This document shows, piece after piece, positions 8,097-15,998 of a stretch of DNA of 24,885 nucleotides; the first letter of the stretch is position 1; each line of letters opens with the position of its first letter. This DNA is from Paraclostridium ghonii (GTDB lineage Bacteria; Bacillota; Clostridia; Peptostreptococcales; Peptostreptococcaceae), in NCBI RefSeq assembly GCF_023653455.1, contig NZ_JAKEDR010000037.1:1-24885 (forward strand). Direction: 5' to 3'. The notes beneath the pieces were generated by a model that was given only the letters and a program-made list of their open reading frames with translations, was not told the DNA's origin and ran no database searches. A program made the position numbers and the translations under genes.

Positions 8097-9629
8097 ATGT
8101 TTAAAAGAAATATAGCTATTTTAACAATAGTAGGGCTATCATGTGGGGTTTTCGCTCCTACAGTAAGTTATGCAGATAGTCAAACCAAAGAAGAGTTACC
8201 GCAAGGTTATAATGTTAAAGGAGATAACGATGTAAAAGATGTGTTAAAAAATGTATCAGATGAGTATAAAATAAAAGAGAATGCAAATCAATACGAATTA
8301 GTTAAAAAAGAAAAAGATGATTTAGGATTTACTCATTATACTTTAAAACCTAAGGTAGATGGATATTTTGCACAATCGGCTGAAGTGAAAATCCATACGG
8401 ATAAAACTGGAAAGGTTGTTTTTATAAATGGGGACTTAAATCAAGGTAAATTAGAAATTAAGAATGATACTAAAATAGATAAAGAAAAAGCTATACAATT
8501 AGCTTTTAAAGGTATAGAAAAATCACGTGATGAAGTTAAATCCTTATCTGGTAAAGACGTTGTTCAAGAGGTTAAAATTGCTGTTGATGAAAAAAGTAAT
8601 AGAGCTATATATTCTTTAGATATATCATATGCTTTACCAGAAGCTGCTCACTGGATAATCAAAGTAGATGTAGAAAATGGGAATATAGTTGAAAAACAAA
8701 ATATTTTAGAACAAGCTACACAAGTAGTAGGGACTGGAATAGGTACAGATGATAAAATTAAAAATTTAAATATAACTGAAGATAAGGGTAAATATATGTT
8801 ATTAGATACTACCCATAAGGGTGAAATAGGGACTTTGAATTTTGAATTTTTCGAGTTTGGAAATACTATCATTGGAAATATAATTTCAAATATAAAAAAC
8901 TTTTTCGATAAAGATAAAGCAGCGGTAGATGCTCATTATTTTACAAATGAAGTTTATAACTATTATAAAAATGTGCACAATAGAGAAAGTTACGATGGAA
9001 ACGGATCAGATATAAATTCTTATGTTCATGTTCCTAATCCAAAATCAGGAGGAAGTTGGAGTAATGCAGCTTGGACTGGATCATATATGATTTACGGGGA
9101 TGGGGATTCAGCAACAGAAAATCCTTTTTCAGCAGCAAATGACGTTATTGCACATGAGATAACTCATGGGGTGACTTCATCTTCAGCTAATTTAGTTTAT
9201 AGCAAACAATCGGGAGCATTAGATGAATCATTCTCGGATGTATTTGGATATTTTGTAGATAGTGAAGACTGGACAATGGGTGAAGATTTATTTAAAACAC
9301 CTGGGAAAGCTATAAGAGATTTACAAGATCCTACAAAATATGGTCAACCAGCACATATGAAAGACTATAAAGATTATGAATTATGGTCAGATAATGGAGG
9401 GGTTCATACAAATAGTGGGATTCCTAATAAAGCAGCATATAATACTATAACTAAAATAGGAAAAGAAAAAGCAGAAAAAATTTACTATAGAGCTCTTACT
9501 CAATATTTAACACAACAATCACAATTCACAGATGCTAAAAGTTCTTTAATTCAATCAGCAAAAGATCTTTATGGAGATAAAGAAGCTAATGATGTTAAAA
9601 CAGCATGGGATGAAGTTGGTGTAAATTAA
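8097..9629 (+). CDS. Secreted M4 thermolysin-like neutral metalloprotease, copy 5
   Basis: 510 aa. Catalytic set: H353, E354, H357, E377, and H437 in DNGGVH. It is one of the more divergent copies. The signal peptide reads MFKRNIAILTIVGLSCGVFAP. The conserved GALNESFSD is GALDESFSD, next to the zinc ligand. The motif NAAWTGVEM is NAAWTGSYM. The early mature loop is FEFFEFGNTIIG. Its propeptide shares a 152-nt identical stretch with copy 6 (8287-8438 equals 10289-10440). Upstream there is no promoter box, only a foldable insert and about 30 nt resembling the end of the common leader before AAGGGAGATAG. How it is transcribed is unclear. The protein itself looks intact. Confidence 0.96.
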   Translation: MFKRNIAILTIVGLSCGVFAPTVSYADSQTKEELPQGYNVKGDNDVKDVLKNVSDEYKIKENANQYELVKKEKDDLGFTHYTLKPKVDGYFAQSAEVKIHTDKTGKVVFINGDLNQGKLEIKNDTKIDKEKAIQLAFKGIEKSRDEVKSLSGKDVVQEVKIAVDEKSNRAIYSLDISYALPEAAHWIIKVDVENGNIVEKQNILEQATQVVGTGIGTDDKIKNLNITEDKGKYMLLDTTHKGEIGTLNFEFFEFGNTIIGNIISNIKNFFDKDKAAVDAHYFTNEVYNYYKNVHNRESYDGNGSDINSYVHVPNPKSGGSWSNAAWTGSYMIYGDGDSATENPFSAANDVIAHEITHGVTSSSANLVYSKQSGALDESFSDVFGYFVDSEDWTMGEDLFKTPGKAIRDLQDPTKYGQPAHMKDYKDYELWSDNGGVHTNSGIPNKAAYNTITKIGKEKAEKIYYRALTQYLTQQSQFTDAKSSLIQSAKDLYGDKEANDVKTAWDEVGVN

Positions 9630-9637
9630 GTATGTTT

Positions 9638-9680
9638 AAAAAGCAACTGGAAATGATATTTTAAATTCAGTTGCTTTTTT
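9638..9680 (+). terminator. Intrinsic terminator after protease copy 5
   Basis: AAAAAGCAACTG (9638-9649) pairs with CAGTTGC (9668-9674), followed by T6. The G-A pair next to the loop is changed (TTCAG instead of TCCAG), slightly shortening the stem relative to the others. Confidence 0.85.
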
Positions 9681-9749
9681 AATACATGAAAAATTGCAAA
9701 GTGAACTTTTTTATTTAATAAAAAGCAAGTATTATAAAAATTTAAAAAA

Positions 9750-9789
9750 ATAGTTGACAATCAAACTAATGGCATATAATATTTATAAT
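9750..9789 (+). promoter_or_regulatory. Promoter/operator box 4 of protease array (copies 6-8)
   Basis: TTGACA is at 9754-9759. There is a consensus TATAAT at 9775-9780 (15-nt spacer) and a second TATAAT at 9784-9789, with the same inverted repeat TAGTTGA-caa-TCAAACTA. It probably drives the three-gene unit of copies 6-8, which has no later box or terminator. Confidence 0.6.
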
Positions 9790-10098
9790 ACAAGGAAAAA
9801 GGAAAAAAATACCAAATTTAAATTAATTTTAATATGTATCAAATCTTTAAATTTTCAATTATTTATTATCAAAACAAATAAAAGTATAAATAAAAAATAT
9901 AAATTAAAAAATATGTATATTAATTTTTTTATTTAACTGTATCCTTAAAACATTTCTCTTAATTTCACAATAAATAAAAAATTTCAAAAACAAAAAGACC
10001 TAATTAATACTCTTGAAATATAAATATAATGCTATCTAAATACACGATTTATATTATTCACATAATTAAATTAAAAATTTAATAAGGGAGAGGGATTT
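9790..10098 (+). promoter_or_regulatory. Long 5' leader of protease copy 6
   Basis: About 310 nt without credible coding potential. It retains the TCAATTATTTATTATCAAAACAAATAAA-like block, the TTTCACAATAAATAAAAAATT block and the AATTTAATAAGGGAGAGGG ribosome-site end. The 7-bp hairpin of copies 1 and 2 is not recognisable. Confidence 0.4.
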
Positions 10099-11631
10099 AT
10101 GTTTAAAAGAAATTTAGCTATTTTAACAATAGTGGGGTTGTCGTGTGGATTTTTAGTACCTACGTTAAGTTATGCAGATAGTCAAACCAAAGAAGAATTA
10201 CCACAAGCTTATAATGTTAAATCGGACAAGGATTTAAAGGATGTATTAAAAAATGTATCAGATGAATATAAAATAAAAGATAATTCAGATCAATACGAAT
10301 TAGTTAAAAAAGAAAAAGATGATTTAGGATTTACTCATTATACTTTAAAACCTAAGGTAGATGGATATTTTGCACAATCGGCTGAAGTGAAAATCCATAC
10401 GGATAAAACTGGAAAGGTTGTTTTTATAAATGGGGACTTAGATCAAGGTAAATTGGAAGTTAAAAATGAGACTAAAATAGATAAAGAAAAAGCTATACAA
10501 TTAGCTTTTAAATGTATAGAAAAATCACGTGATGAAGTTAAAAACTTATCAGGAAAAGATGTTTTAAAAGAGCCTGAAATTACTGTTGATGAAAAAAGTA
10601 ATAGAGCTATATATGCTTTAGATATATCATATACTTTACCAGAAGCTGCTCACTGGATAATCAAAGTAGATGCGGAAAACGGCAACATAATTGAAAAACA
10701 AAATATTTTAGAACAAGCTACACAAGTAGCAGGAACTGGAATAGGTACAGATGGTAAAGTTAAAGATTTAAATATAACAGAGGATAATGGTAAATATGTG
10801 CTATTAGATACTACTCATAAAGGTAAAATCGGAACTTTACAATTTGAATCTTTTGAAGGTAGTGATGACAGTTGGATACTTGGAAGCCTTATTTCAAATA
10901 TAAAGAATTTTTTCGACCAAGATAAAGCAGCTGTAGATGCTCATTATTTTACAAATGAAGTTTACGACTATTATAAAACTGTACACGATAGAGAAAGTTA
11001 CGATGGAAAAGGAGCAGATATAAATTCTTATGTACATGTTCCAGATCCGAACTATGGAGGAGATTGGAGCAATGCAGCTTGGACTGGCATAGAGATGATT
11101 TATGGAGATGGGAATCCATCAACACAAAATGCTTTTACAGCAGCAAATGATGTTATTGCACATGAAATAACACATGGAGTTACATCATCATCAGCTGGTT
11201 TAGATTATCAATTTCAACCAGGTGCATTAAATGAGTCATTTTCGGATGTATTTGGATATTTTGTAGATAGTGAAGATTGGACAATGGGTGAAGATTTATA
11301 CAAAGAACCTGGCAAAGTTATAAGAGATTTACAAAACCCTGAAAGATGCGAGCAACCATCACATATGAAAGACTATAAATATATGTTAAGTGATCATGGA
11401 GGGGTTCATAAAAATAGTGGAATTCCTAACAAAGCAGCATATAATACTATAACTAAAATAGGAAAAGAAAAATCAGAAAAAATTTACTATAGAGCTCTTA
11501 CTCAATATTTAACAAGACAAGCACAGTTCTCAGATGCTAAAAGTTCTTTAATTCAATCAGCAAAAGACCTTTATGGAGATAAAGAAGCTAATGATGTTAA
11601 AGTAGCATGGGATGAAGTTGGAGTGAAATAA
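10099..11631 (+). CDS. Secreted M4 thermolysin-like neutral metalloprotease, copy 6
   Basis: 510 aa. Catalytic set: H355, E356, H359, E379, and H437 in DHGGVH. First gene of a likely three-protease transcript (copies 6-8). It carries two cysteines unusual for the array: one in the PepSY region (FKCIEKS) and one in the mature domain (PERCEQP). The second is shared with copy 8 inside a nearly identical nucleotide block (YKEPGKV to PERC), suggesting exchange between copies 6 and 8. The loop after HEITHGVT reads SSSAGLDYQFQ, unlike the others. The ATG at 10099 follows AAGGGAGAGGG. It has no terminator of the GCAACTGG family. Confidence 0.96.
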   Translation: MFKRNLAILTIVGLSCGFLVPTLSYADSQTKEELPQAYNVKSDKDLKDVLKNVSDEYKIKDNSDQYELVKKEKDDLGFTHYTLKPKVDGYFAQSAEVKIHTDKTGKVVFINGDLDQGKLEVKNETKIDKEKAIQLAFKCIEKSRDEVKNLSGKDVLKEPEITVDEKSNRAIYALDISYTLPEAAHWIIKVDAENGNIIEKQNILEQATQVAGTGIGTDGKVKDLNITEDNGKYVLLDTTHKGKIGTLQFESFEGSDDSWILGSLISNIKNFFDQDKAAVDAHYFTNEVYDYYKTVHDRESYDGKGADINSYVHVPDPNYGGDWSNAAWTGIEMIYGDGNPSTQNAFTAANDVIAHEITHGVTSSSAGLDYQFQPGALNESFSDVFGYFVDSEDWTMGEDLYKEPGKVIRDLQNPERCEQPSHMKDYKYMLSDHGGVHKNSGIPNKAAYNTITKIGKEKSEKIYYRALTQYLTRQAQFSDAKSSLIQSAKDLYGDKEANDVKVAWDEVGVK

Positions 11632-11730
11632 TATATAAATTTGAAAGAAATAAAAAGTTAATTTTTTAGAACTTATGAAGCTAATATTATTCACATAATT
11701 AAATTAAAATTTAATAAGGGAGAGATGTGT

Positions 11731-13251
11731 ATGTTTAAAAGAAATTTAGCTATTTTAACAATAGCAGGGTTGTCATGTGGAGTTTTAGCACCTACAGTAA
11801 GTTTTGCAGATAGTCAAACAAAAGAGGAGTTACCACAAGCTTATAATGTTAAAGCAGATCAAGATTTAAAAGATGTATTAAAAAATGTATCAGATGAGTA
11901 CAAAGTAAAAGATAATGCAGACCAATACGAATTAGTTAAAAAAGAAAAAGATGATTTAGGATTTACTCATTATACTTTAAAACCTAAAGCAGATGGATAT
12001 TTTGCAGAAGCAGCGGAAGTAAAAATTCATACAGACAAAACTGGAAAAGTTGTATTTGTAAATGGGGATTTAGATCAAGGAAAACTAGAAGTTAATAATG
12101 AAATAAAAATAGATAAAGAAAAGGCTATACAATTAGCTTTTAATGCAATAGAAAAATCACGTGATGAAGTTAAGAATTTATCAGGACAAGATGTTGTTCA
12201 AGAAGCTAAAATAGCTGTTGATGAAAAAAGCAATAGAGCTATATATGCTCTAGATATATCATATACGGTACCAGAGGCTGCTCACTGGATAATTAAAGTA
12301 GATGCAGAAAACGGTAATATAGTTGAAAAACAAAGTGTTTTAGAACAAGTTGCACAAGCATCAGGTACTGGAATAGGTACGGATGGCAAAGTTAAAAATT
12401 TAAATATAACTGAAGATAATGGGAAATATCAATTATTAGATAGTACTCATAAAGGTAAAATAGTAACTAAAGGTTTTGAATCTTTCCAAGGTAATACAAC
12501 AGTTGGAAGTATTATTACAAATATAAAAAACTTTTTCGATCAAGATAAAGCAGCAGTAGATGCTCACTATTTTACAAATGAAGTTTACAATTACTATAAA
12601 GATGTTCACGATAGAGAAAGTTATGATGGAAAAGGATCAGATATAAACTCTTATGTACATGTTCCAGAGAAGAATGGAGAAAGCATGAGTAATGCTTATT
12701 GGAATGGTGTAGAGATGAGTTATGGTGATGGGGATCCAACAATATTTAATGCTTTTTCAGCAGCAAATGACGTTGTTGCACATGAGATAACACATGGAGT
12801 TACAACATCATCAGCTGATTTAATTTATATGAACCAACCAGGAGCATTGAATGAATCATTCTCAGATGTATTTGGATATTTTATAGATAGTGATGATTGG
12901 ACAATGGGTGAAGATTTATATAAAACACCTGGTAAAGCTATAAGAGATATGCAAGATCCTACAAAATATGGGCAACCAGCACATATGAAAAATTATAAAA
13001 TTACATTGCTAGACCGTGGAGGAGTTCATACAAATAGTGGTATTCCTAACAAAGCAGCATATAACACTATAACAAAAATAGGAAAAGAAAAATCAGAAAA
13101 AATTTACTATAGAGCTCTTACTCAATACCTAACAAGACAATCAAAATTTAAAGATGCTAAAAGTTCTTTAATTCAATCAGCAAAAGATATTTATGGAGAT
13201 AAAGACGCTAATGATGTTAAAGCAGCTTGGGATGAAGTTGGGGTGAAATAA
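11731..13251 (+). CDS. Secreted M4 thermolysin-like neutral metalloprotease, copy 7
   Basis: 506 aa, the shortest copy. I chose the second of two in-frame ATGs (11725 and 11731). The second matches the MFKRN start of all paralogues and leaves 6 nt after AAGGGAGAG, whereas the first abuts the ribosome site. Catalytic set: H351, E352, H355, E375, and H433 in DRGGVH. It is the same subtype as copy 4 (FQGNTTVGSIITNIK, HVPEKNGESMSNAYWNGVEM, MSYGDG), although copies 5 and 6 lie between them. The loop before GGVH is short (ITLLDR). Only 99 nt separate it from copy 6, the last ~50 of them a leader remnant, so it is probably co-transcribed with copies 6 and 8. Confidence 0.96.
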   Translation: MFKRNLAILTIAGLSCGVLAPTVSFADSQTKEELPQAYNVKADQDLKDVLKNVSDEYKVKDNADQYELVKKEKDDLGFTHYTLKPKADGYFAEAAEVKIHTDKTGKVVFVNGDLDQGKLEVNNEIKIDKEKAIQLAFNAIEKSRDEVKNLSGQDVVQEAKIAVDEKSNRAIYALDISYTVPEAAHWIIKVDAENGNIVEKQSVLEQVAQASGTGIGTDGKVKNLNITEDNGKYQLLDSTHKGKIVTKGFESFQGNTTVGSIITNIKNFFDQDKAAVDAHYFTNEVYNYYKDVHDRESYDGKGSDINSYVHVPEKNGESMSNAYWNGVEMSYGDGDPTIFNAFSAANDVVAHEITHGVTTSSADLIYMNQPGALNESFSDVFGYFIDSDDWTMGEDLYKTPGKAIRDMQDPTKYGQPAHMKNYKITLLDRGGVHTNSGIPNKAAYNTITKIGKEKSEKIYYRALTQYLTRQSKFKDAKSSLIQSAKDIYGDKDANDVKAAWDEVGVK

Positions 13252-13271
13252 TTTAATAAGGAGAAGGGTGT

Positions 13272-14798
13272 ATGTTTAAAAGAAATTTAGCTATTTTAAC
13301 TATAGCAGGGTTGACATGTGGGTTTTTAGCCCCTACTGCAAGTTTTGCAGATAGCCAAACAAAAGAGGAGCTACCACAAGCTTATAATGTTAAATCAGAT
13401 AAAGATTTAAAAGATGTATTAAAAAATGTATCGGATGAATACAAAATAAAAAATAATGCAGATCAATATGAATTAGTAAAAAAAGAAAAAGATGATTTAG
13501 GATTTACTCATTACACTTTAAAGCCTAAAGCAGATGGATATTTTGCAGAAGATGCAGAAGTAAAAATTCATACAGATAAGACCGGAAAAGTTGTTTTTGT
13601 AAACGGGGATCTAAATCAAGGTAAATTAGAAGTCAAAAACGAAACAAAAATAGATAAAGAAAAAGCTATACAATTAGCTTTTAATGCAATAGAAAAATCA
13701 CGCGATGAAGTTAAAAATTTATCGGGAGAGGATGTTGTTAAGGAATCTAAAATAGCTGTTGATGAAAAAAGTAATAGAGCGATATATGCTTTAGATATAG
13801 CATACACTTTACCAGAAGCTGCTCACTGGATAATCAAAGTAGATGCAGAAAATGGGAATATAGTTGATAAACAAAATATTTTAGAACTAGCTTCTCAAGT
13901 ATCGGGTACTGGAGTGGGTACAGATGGTAAAGTTAAAAATTTAAATATGACTTTAGGTGATGATAATAAATATGTATTATTAGATACTACTCATAAAGGA
14001 AAAATAGAAACTTTGGCTTTTGAATCTTTTAGAGGAACTGGAGAGAGTTGGATAATTGGAAATCCTATTACAAACATAAAGAATTTTTTCGAGGATAAAG
14101 CAGCAGTAGATGCTCATTACTTTGCAAATGAAGTTTACAATTACTATAAAAATATTCACAATAGAGAAAGTTACGATAATAAAGGTGCAAATATAAGATC
14201 TATTGTTCATATTGCTCTTACACTAGGACATTGGAGTAATGCAGCTTGGAATGGAGTAGAGATGATTTATGGTGATGGGGATCCAGAAACAGAAAACCCT
14301 TTTTCGGCAGCGAAAGACGTTGTTGCACATGAGATAACACATGCAGTTACTTCATCTTCAGCAGCTTTAGTTTATGAATTTCAACCAGGAGCATTAAATG
14401 AATCATTCTCAGATGTATTTGGATATTTTGTAGATAATGACGATTGGACAATGGGTGAAGATTTATACAAAGAACCTGGCAAAGTTATGAGAGATTTACA
14501 AAATCCTGAAAGATGTGGACAACCAGCACATATGAAAGATTATCAAAATTCTGATGATGATTATGGTGGAGTTCATTTAAATAGTGGTATTCCTAATAAA
14601 GCAGCATATAATACTATAACTAAAATAGGACAAGAAAAAGCAGAAAAGATTTACTATAGAGCTCTTACTAAATATTTAACAAAACAATCACAGTTTTCAG
14701 ATGCTAAAAACTCTTTAATTCAATCAGCAAAAGATCTTTATGGAGACAAAGAAGCTAATGATGTTAAAGAAGCATGGGATAAAGTTGGTGTAAACTAA
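13272..14798 (+). CDS. Secreted M4 thermolysin-like neutral metalloprotease, copy 8
   Basis: 508 aa and the most divergent mature domain. Catalytic set: H353, E354, H357, E373-377 region ligand in GALNESFSD, and H435 in DYGGVH. Distinctive points: HEITHAVTSSSAALVY (Ala after the second His, as in thermolysin's HELTHAV); NIRSIVHIALTLGHWSN replacing the DINSYVHVQDPNYGGNWSN-type loop; one residue missing in NFFEDKAAVDAH; and a PERC cysteine shared with copy 6. It follows copy 7 by only 20 nt, containing AATAAGGAGAAGG as ribosome site, so it is the last gene of the 6-7-8 unit. No terminator of its own is seen. The stop codon is directly followed by the next promoter. Confidence 0.95.
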   Translation: MFKRNLAILTIAGLTCGFLAPTASFADSQTKEELPQAYNVKSDKDLKDVLKNVSDEYKIKNNADQYELVKKEKDDLGFTHYTLKPKADGYFAEDAEVKIHTDKTGKVVFVNGDLNQGKLEVKNETKIDKEKAIQLAFNAIEKSRDEVKNLSGEDVVKESKIAVDEKSNRAIYALDIAYTLPEAAHWIIKVDAENGNIVDKQNILELASQVSGTGVGTDGKVKNLNMTLGDDNKYVLLDTTHKGKIETLAFESFRGTGESWIIGNPITNIKNFFEDKAAVDAHYFANEVYNYYKNIHNRESYDNKGANIRSIVHIALTLGHWSNAAWNGVEMIYGDGDPETENPFSAAKDVVAHEITHAVTSSSAALVYEFQPGALNESFSDVFGYFVDNDDWTMGEDLYKEPGKVMRDLQNPERCGQPAHMKDYQNSDDDYGGVHLNSGIPNKAAYNTITKIGQEKAEKIYYRALTKYLTKQSQFSDAKNSLIQSAKDLYGDKEANDVKEAWDKVGVN

Positions 14799-14827
14799 TT
14801 GACAAATCGGTTTATATATAATAAAAT
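14799..14827 (+). promoter_or_regulatory. Promoter of the trpP T-box leader
   Basis: TTGACA (14799-14804), a 17-nt spacer and TAAAAT (14822-14827) give a near-consensus vegetative promoter. Its -35 begins at the first base after the stop codon of protease copy 8. Transcription would start near 14834. Confidence 0.7.
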
Positions 14828-14879
14828 TTAAATAAATTTAATATAAATCCTGAGAAAAGGGATAGTAACTAAATTTAGG

Positions 14880-15120
14880 TTCAATATAGAGAGTCGAGGG
14901 TGGTGGAAGCTTGACAAGAAGTAATTTAGGGAATGGGCCTTTGAGGAGCAAATTGAAATCAGAAGTATATGAGAGTAGACTTTGCCGTATATCGCACGTT
15001 ATAGCGAATAGGGTATGATAGTACCTGAAATTGAGTGATGTGCAATATACTTTTATTGTACATAAATTAGGTGGCAACGCGGATATACTCCGTCCTATTA
15101 ATATAGGACGGAGTTTTTTT
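14880..15120 (+). promoter_or_regulatory. T-box riboswitch, tryptophan specifier
   Basis: The tRNA-sensing leader controls read-through of its terminator in response to uncharged tRNA. The Stem I start AGAGAGTCGAGGGTGGTGGA is at 14888. The specifier context GAATGGGCC places codon TGG (Trp) at 14934-14936. The conserved T-box AGGTGGCAACGCGG is at 15069-15082. Its TGGC would pair with an acceptor end GCCA, which fits a G discriminator base as in tRNA-Trp. The terminator follows at 15088. The downstream transporter family independently agrees with tryptophan. Expected logic: low charged tRNA-Trp opens trpP expression. Confidence 0.93.
15088..15120 (+). terminator. T-box leader terminator
   Basis: CTCCGTCCTAT (15088-15098) pairs perfectly over 11 bp with ATAGGACGGAG (15103-15113), has a 4-nt loop and is followed by T7. 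The competing antiterminator would use the T-box at 15069-15082. This may also be the first effective stop for transcripts from protease copies 6-8. Confidence 0.92.
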
Positions 15121-15249
15121 ATTGCCCAAAAAATTAAAAGGTGGTGGTAAGGATGATGTGAAAAGATAACTCAAAAGATAGCGATTTATATCACTGGATA
15201 TTAATAGTGAAAAATAAAAAATATTTTAAAATTCTAGGAGGAAATGATT

Positions 15250-15816
15250 ATGAAAACAAATACAAGAAAATTAGTTTTAAATTCTTTACTATTAGCAATT
15301 GGTCTACTTTTACATCAGCTAACACCAGCTATAGGGTTGCCAATTCAACCAGATATGGCTTTGATAATGTTATTTACAGTAATAATTTTAAATAAAGACG
15401 ATTATAAAACTTCACTTATATGTGGAATTATAACAGGGATATTTACGGCACTAACTACAAAGTTTCCAGGAGGTCAATTTCCAAATATAGTAGATAAAGT
15501 TATTACAACAAATATAGTATATTTATTAGTATTTATTATGTATAAATTACCTTTTATAAAAAAGCTTAAGGAAAAAACACAGGATTTTATAGTGTCTATA
15601 ATAATATTACCTATAGGAACATTAATAAGTGGAACTACATTTTTACTAGCAGCATCAATTTTAGTAGGGCTTCCAGGTACATTTAAATCATTATTTTTAG
15701 TAGCAGTAGTTCCTGCGATATTAATTAATTTAGTTTTCGGTATGTTTTTAATTAAAATAATAAGTAGTTCTGTAAATAGATTAGGATATAAAGAATTAAA
15801 AAGTATAAGTAAATAA
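15250..15816 (+). CDS. trpP: Tryptophan transporter TrpP family
   Basis: Small integral membrane protein for tryptophan uptake (TrpP/YhaG family). From the chosen start it has 188 aa, a typical family length, with about five hydrophobic segments. The motif-like stretch FPGGQFPNIVDK lies in the N-terminal half and PIQPDMAL after the first segment. Two ATGs exist (15244 and 15250). AGGAGG at 15236-15241 gives only 2 nt to the first but 8 nt to the second, so I use 15250. The gene sits about 130 nt after a Trp T-box terminator, so it should be induced by tryptophan starvation. It appears to be a single-gene unit closed by a hairpin at 15843. The assignment rests on family resemblance plus the specifier codon. 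Confidence 0.88.
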   Translation: MKTNTRKLVLNSLLLAIGLLLHQLTPAIGLPIQPDMALIMLFTVIILNKDDYKTSLICGIITGIFTALTTKFPGGQFPNIVDKVITTNIVYLLVFIMYKLPFIKKLKEKTQDFIVSIIILPIGTLISGTTFLLAASILVGLPGTFKSLFLVAVVPAILINLVFGMFLIKIISSSVNRLGYKELKSISK

Positions 15817-15842
15817 ATATGAATATAAAAAAATAGATTAAT

Positions 15843-15881
15843 ATATGAAGAGGCATTGAAACATACAATGCCTTTTCATAT
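15843..15881 (+). terminator. Terminator after trpP
   Basis: GGCATTG (15852-15858) pairs with CAATGCC (15866-15872). Outer A/T pairs extend the stem to about 16 bp with one G-T wobble, and TTTT follows the core. Confidence 0.75.
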
Positions 15882-15898
15882 ATAATTAAAAAAGTTTG

Positions 15899-15907
15899 TG
15901 ATATAAT
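15899..15907 (+). promoter_or_regulatory. Extended -10 promoter of the CPBP gene
   Basis: A TG-A-TATAAT sequence is a full match to the extended -10 form. No good -35 lies 17 nt upstream, which extended -10 promoters do not need. It is about 92 nt before the start codon at 15999. Confidence 0.5.
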
Positions 15908-15998
15908 TATTAAATGTAAAAATTTCCATTTTATAATTTAAAAATATATAAATAGGGATTTTAGTAAAAAAGGTATCTGGTATTTAAGGGGGAAATAA

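Larger units (their letters stand above)
588..14798 (+). repeat. Tandem array of eight M4 metalloprotease gene copies
   Basis: Eight full-length head-to-tail genes start at 588, 2594, 4322, 6298, 8097, 10099, 11731 and 13272. They encode 506-512-aa proteins that align along their whole length, with no frameshift. Promoter box, leader and terminator are duplicated with some copies, so the ancestral repeat unit is about 2 kb (promoter, leader, gene, terminator). Spacing shrinks to the right: about 470 nt before copies 2 and 6, 99 nt before copy 7 and 20 nt before copy 8. Variable gap lengths and shared blocks between non-adjacent copies point to growth by unequal recombination followed by gene conversion (inference). 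Confidence 0.95.

Noticed and set aside
9754..9936. Small open frame of 60 codons on the + strand
   Set aside because: It begins inside the promoter box, has low-complexity Lys/Ile/Asn composition and no ribosome site. It is part of the copy 6 leader.
588..14798. Mobile element or phage-borne origin of the protease array
   Set aside because: I found no transposase, integrase, terminal inverted repeats or tRNA att site. Base composition and codon use look like the neighbours.
14838..15077. 79-codon open frame on the minus strand
   Set aside because: It is antisense to the T-box leader, whose conserved motifs fully explain the sequence.
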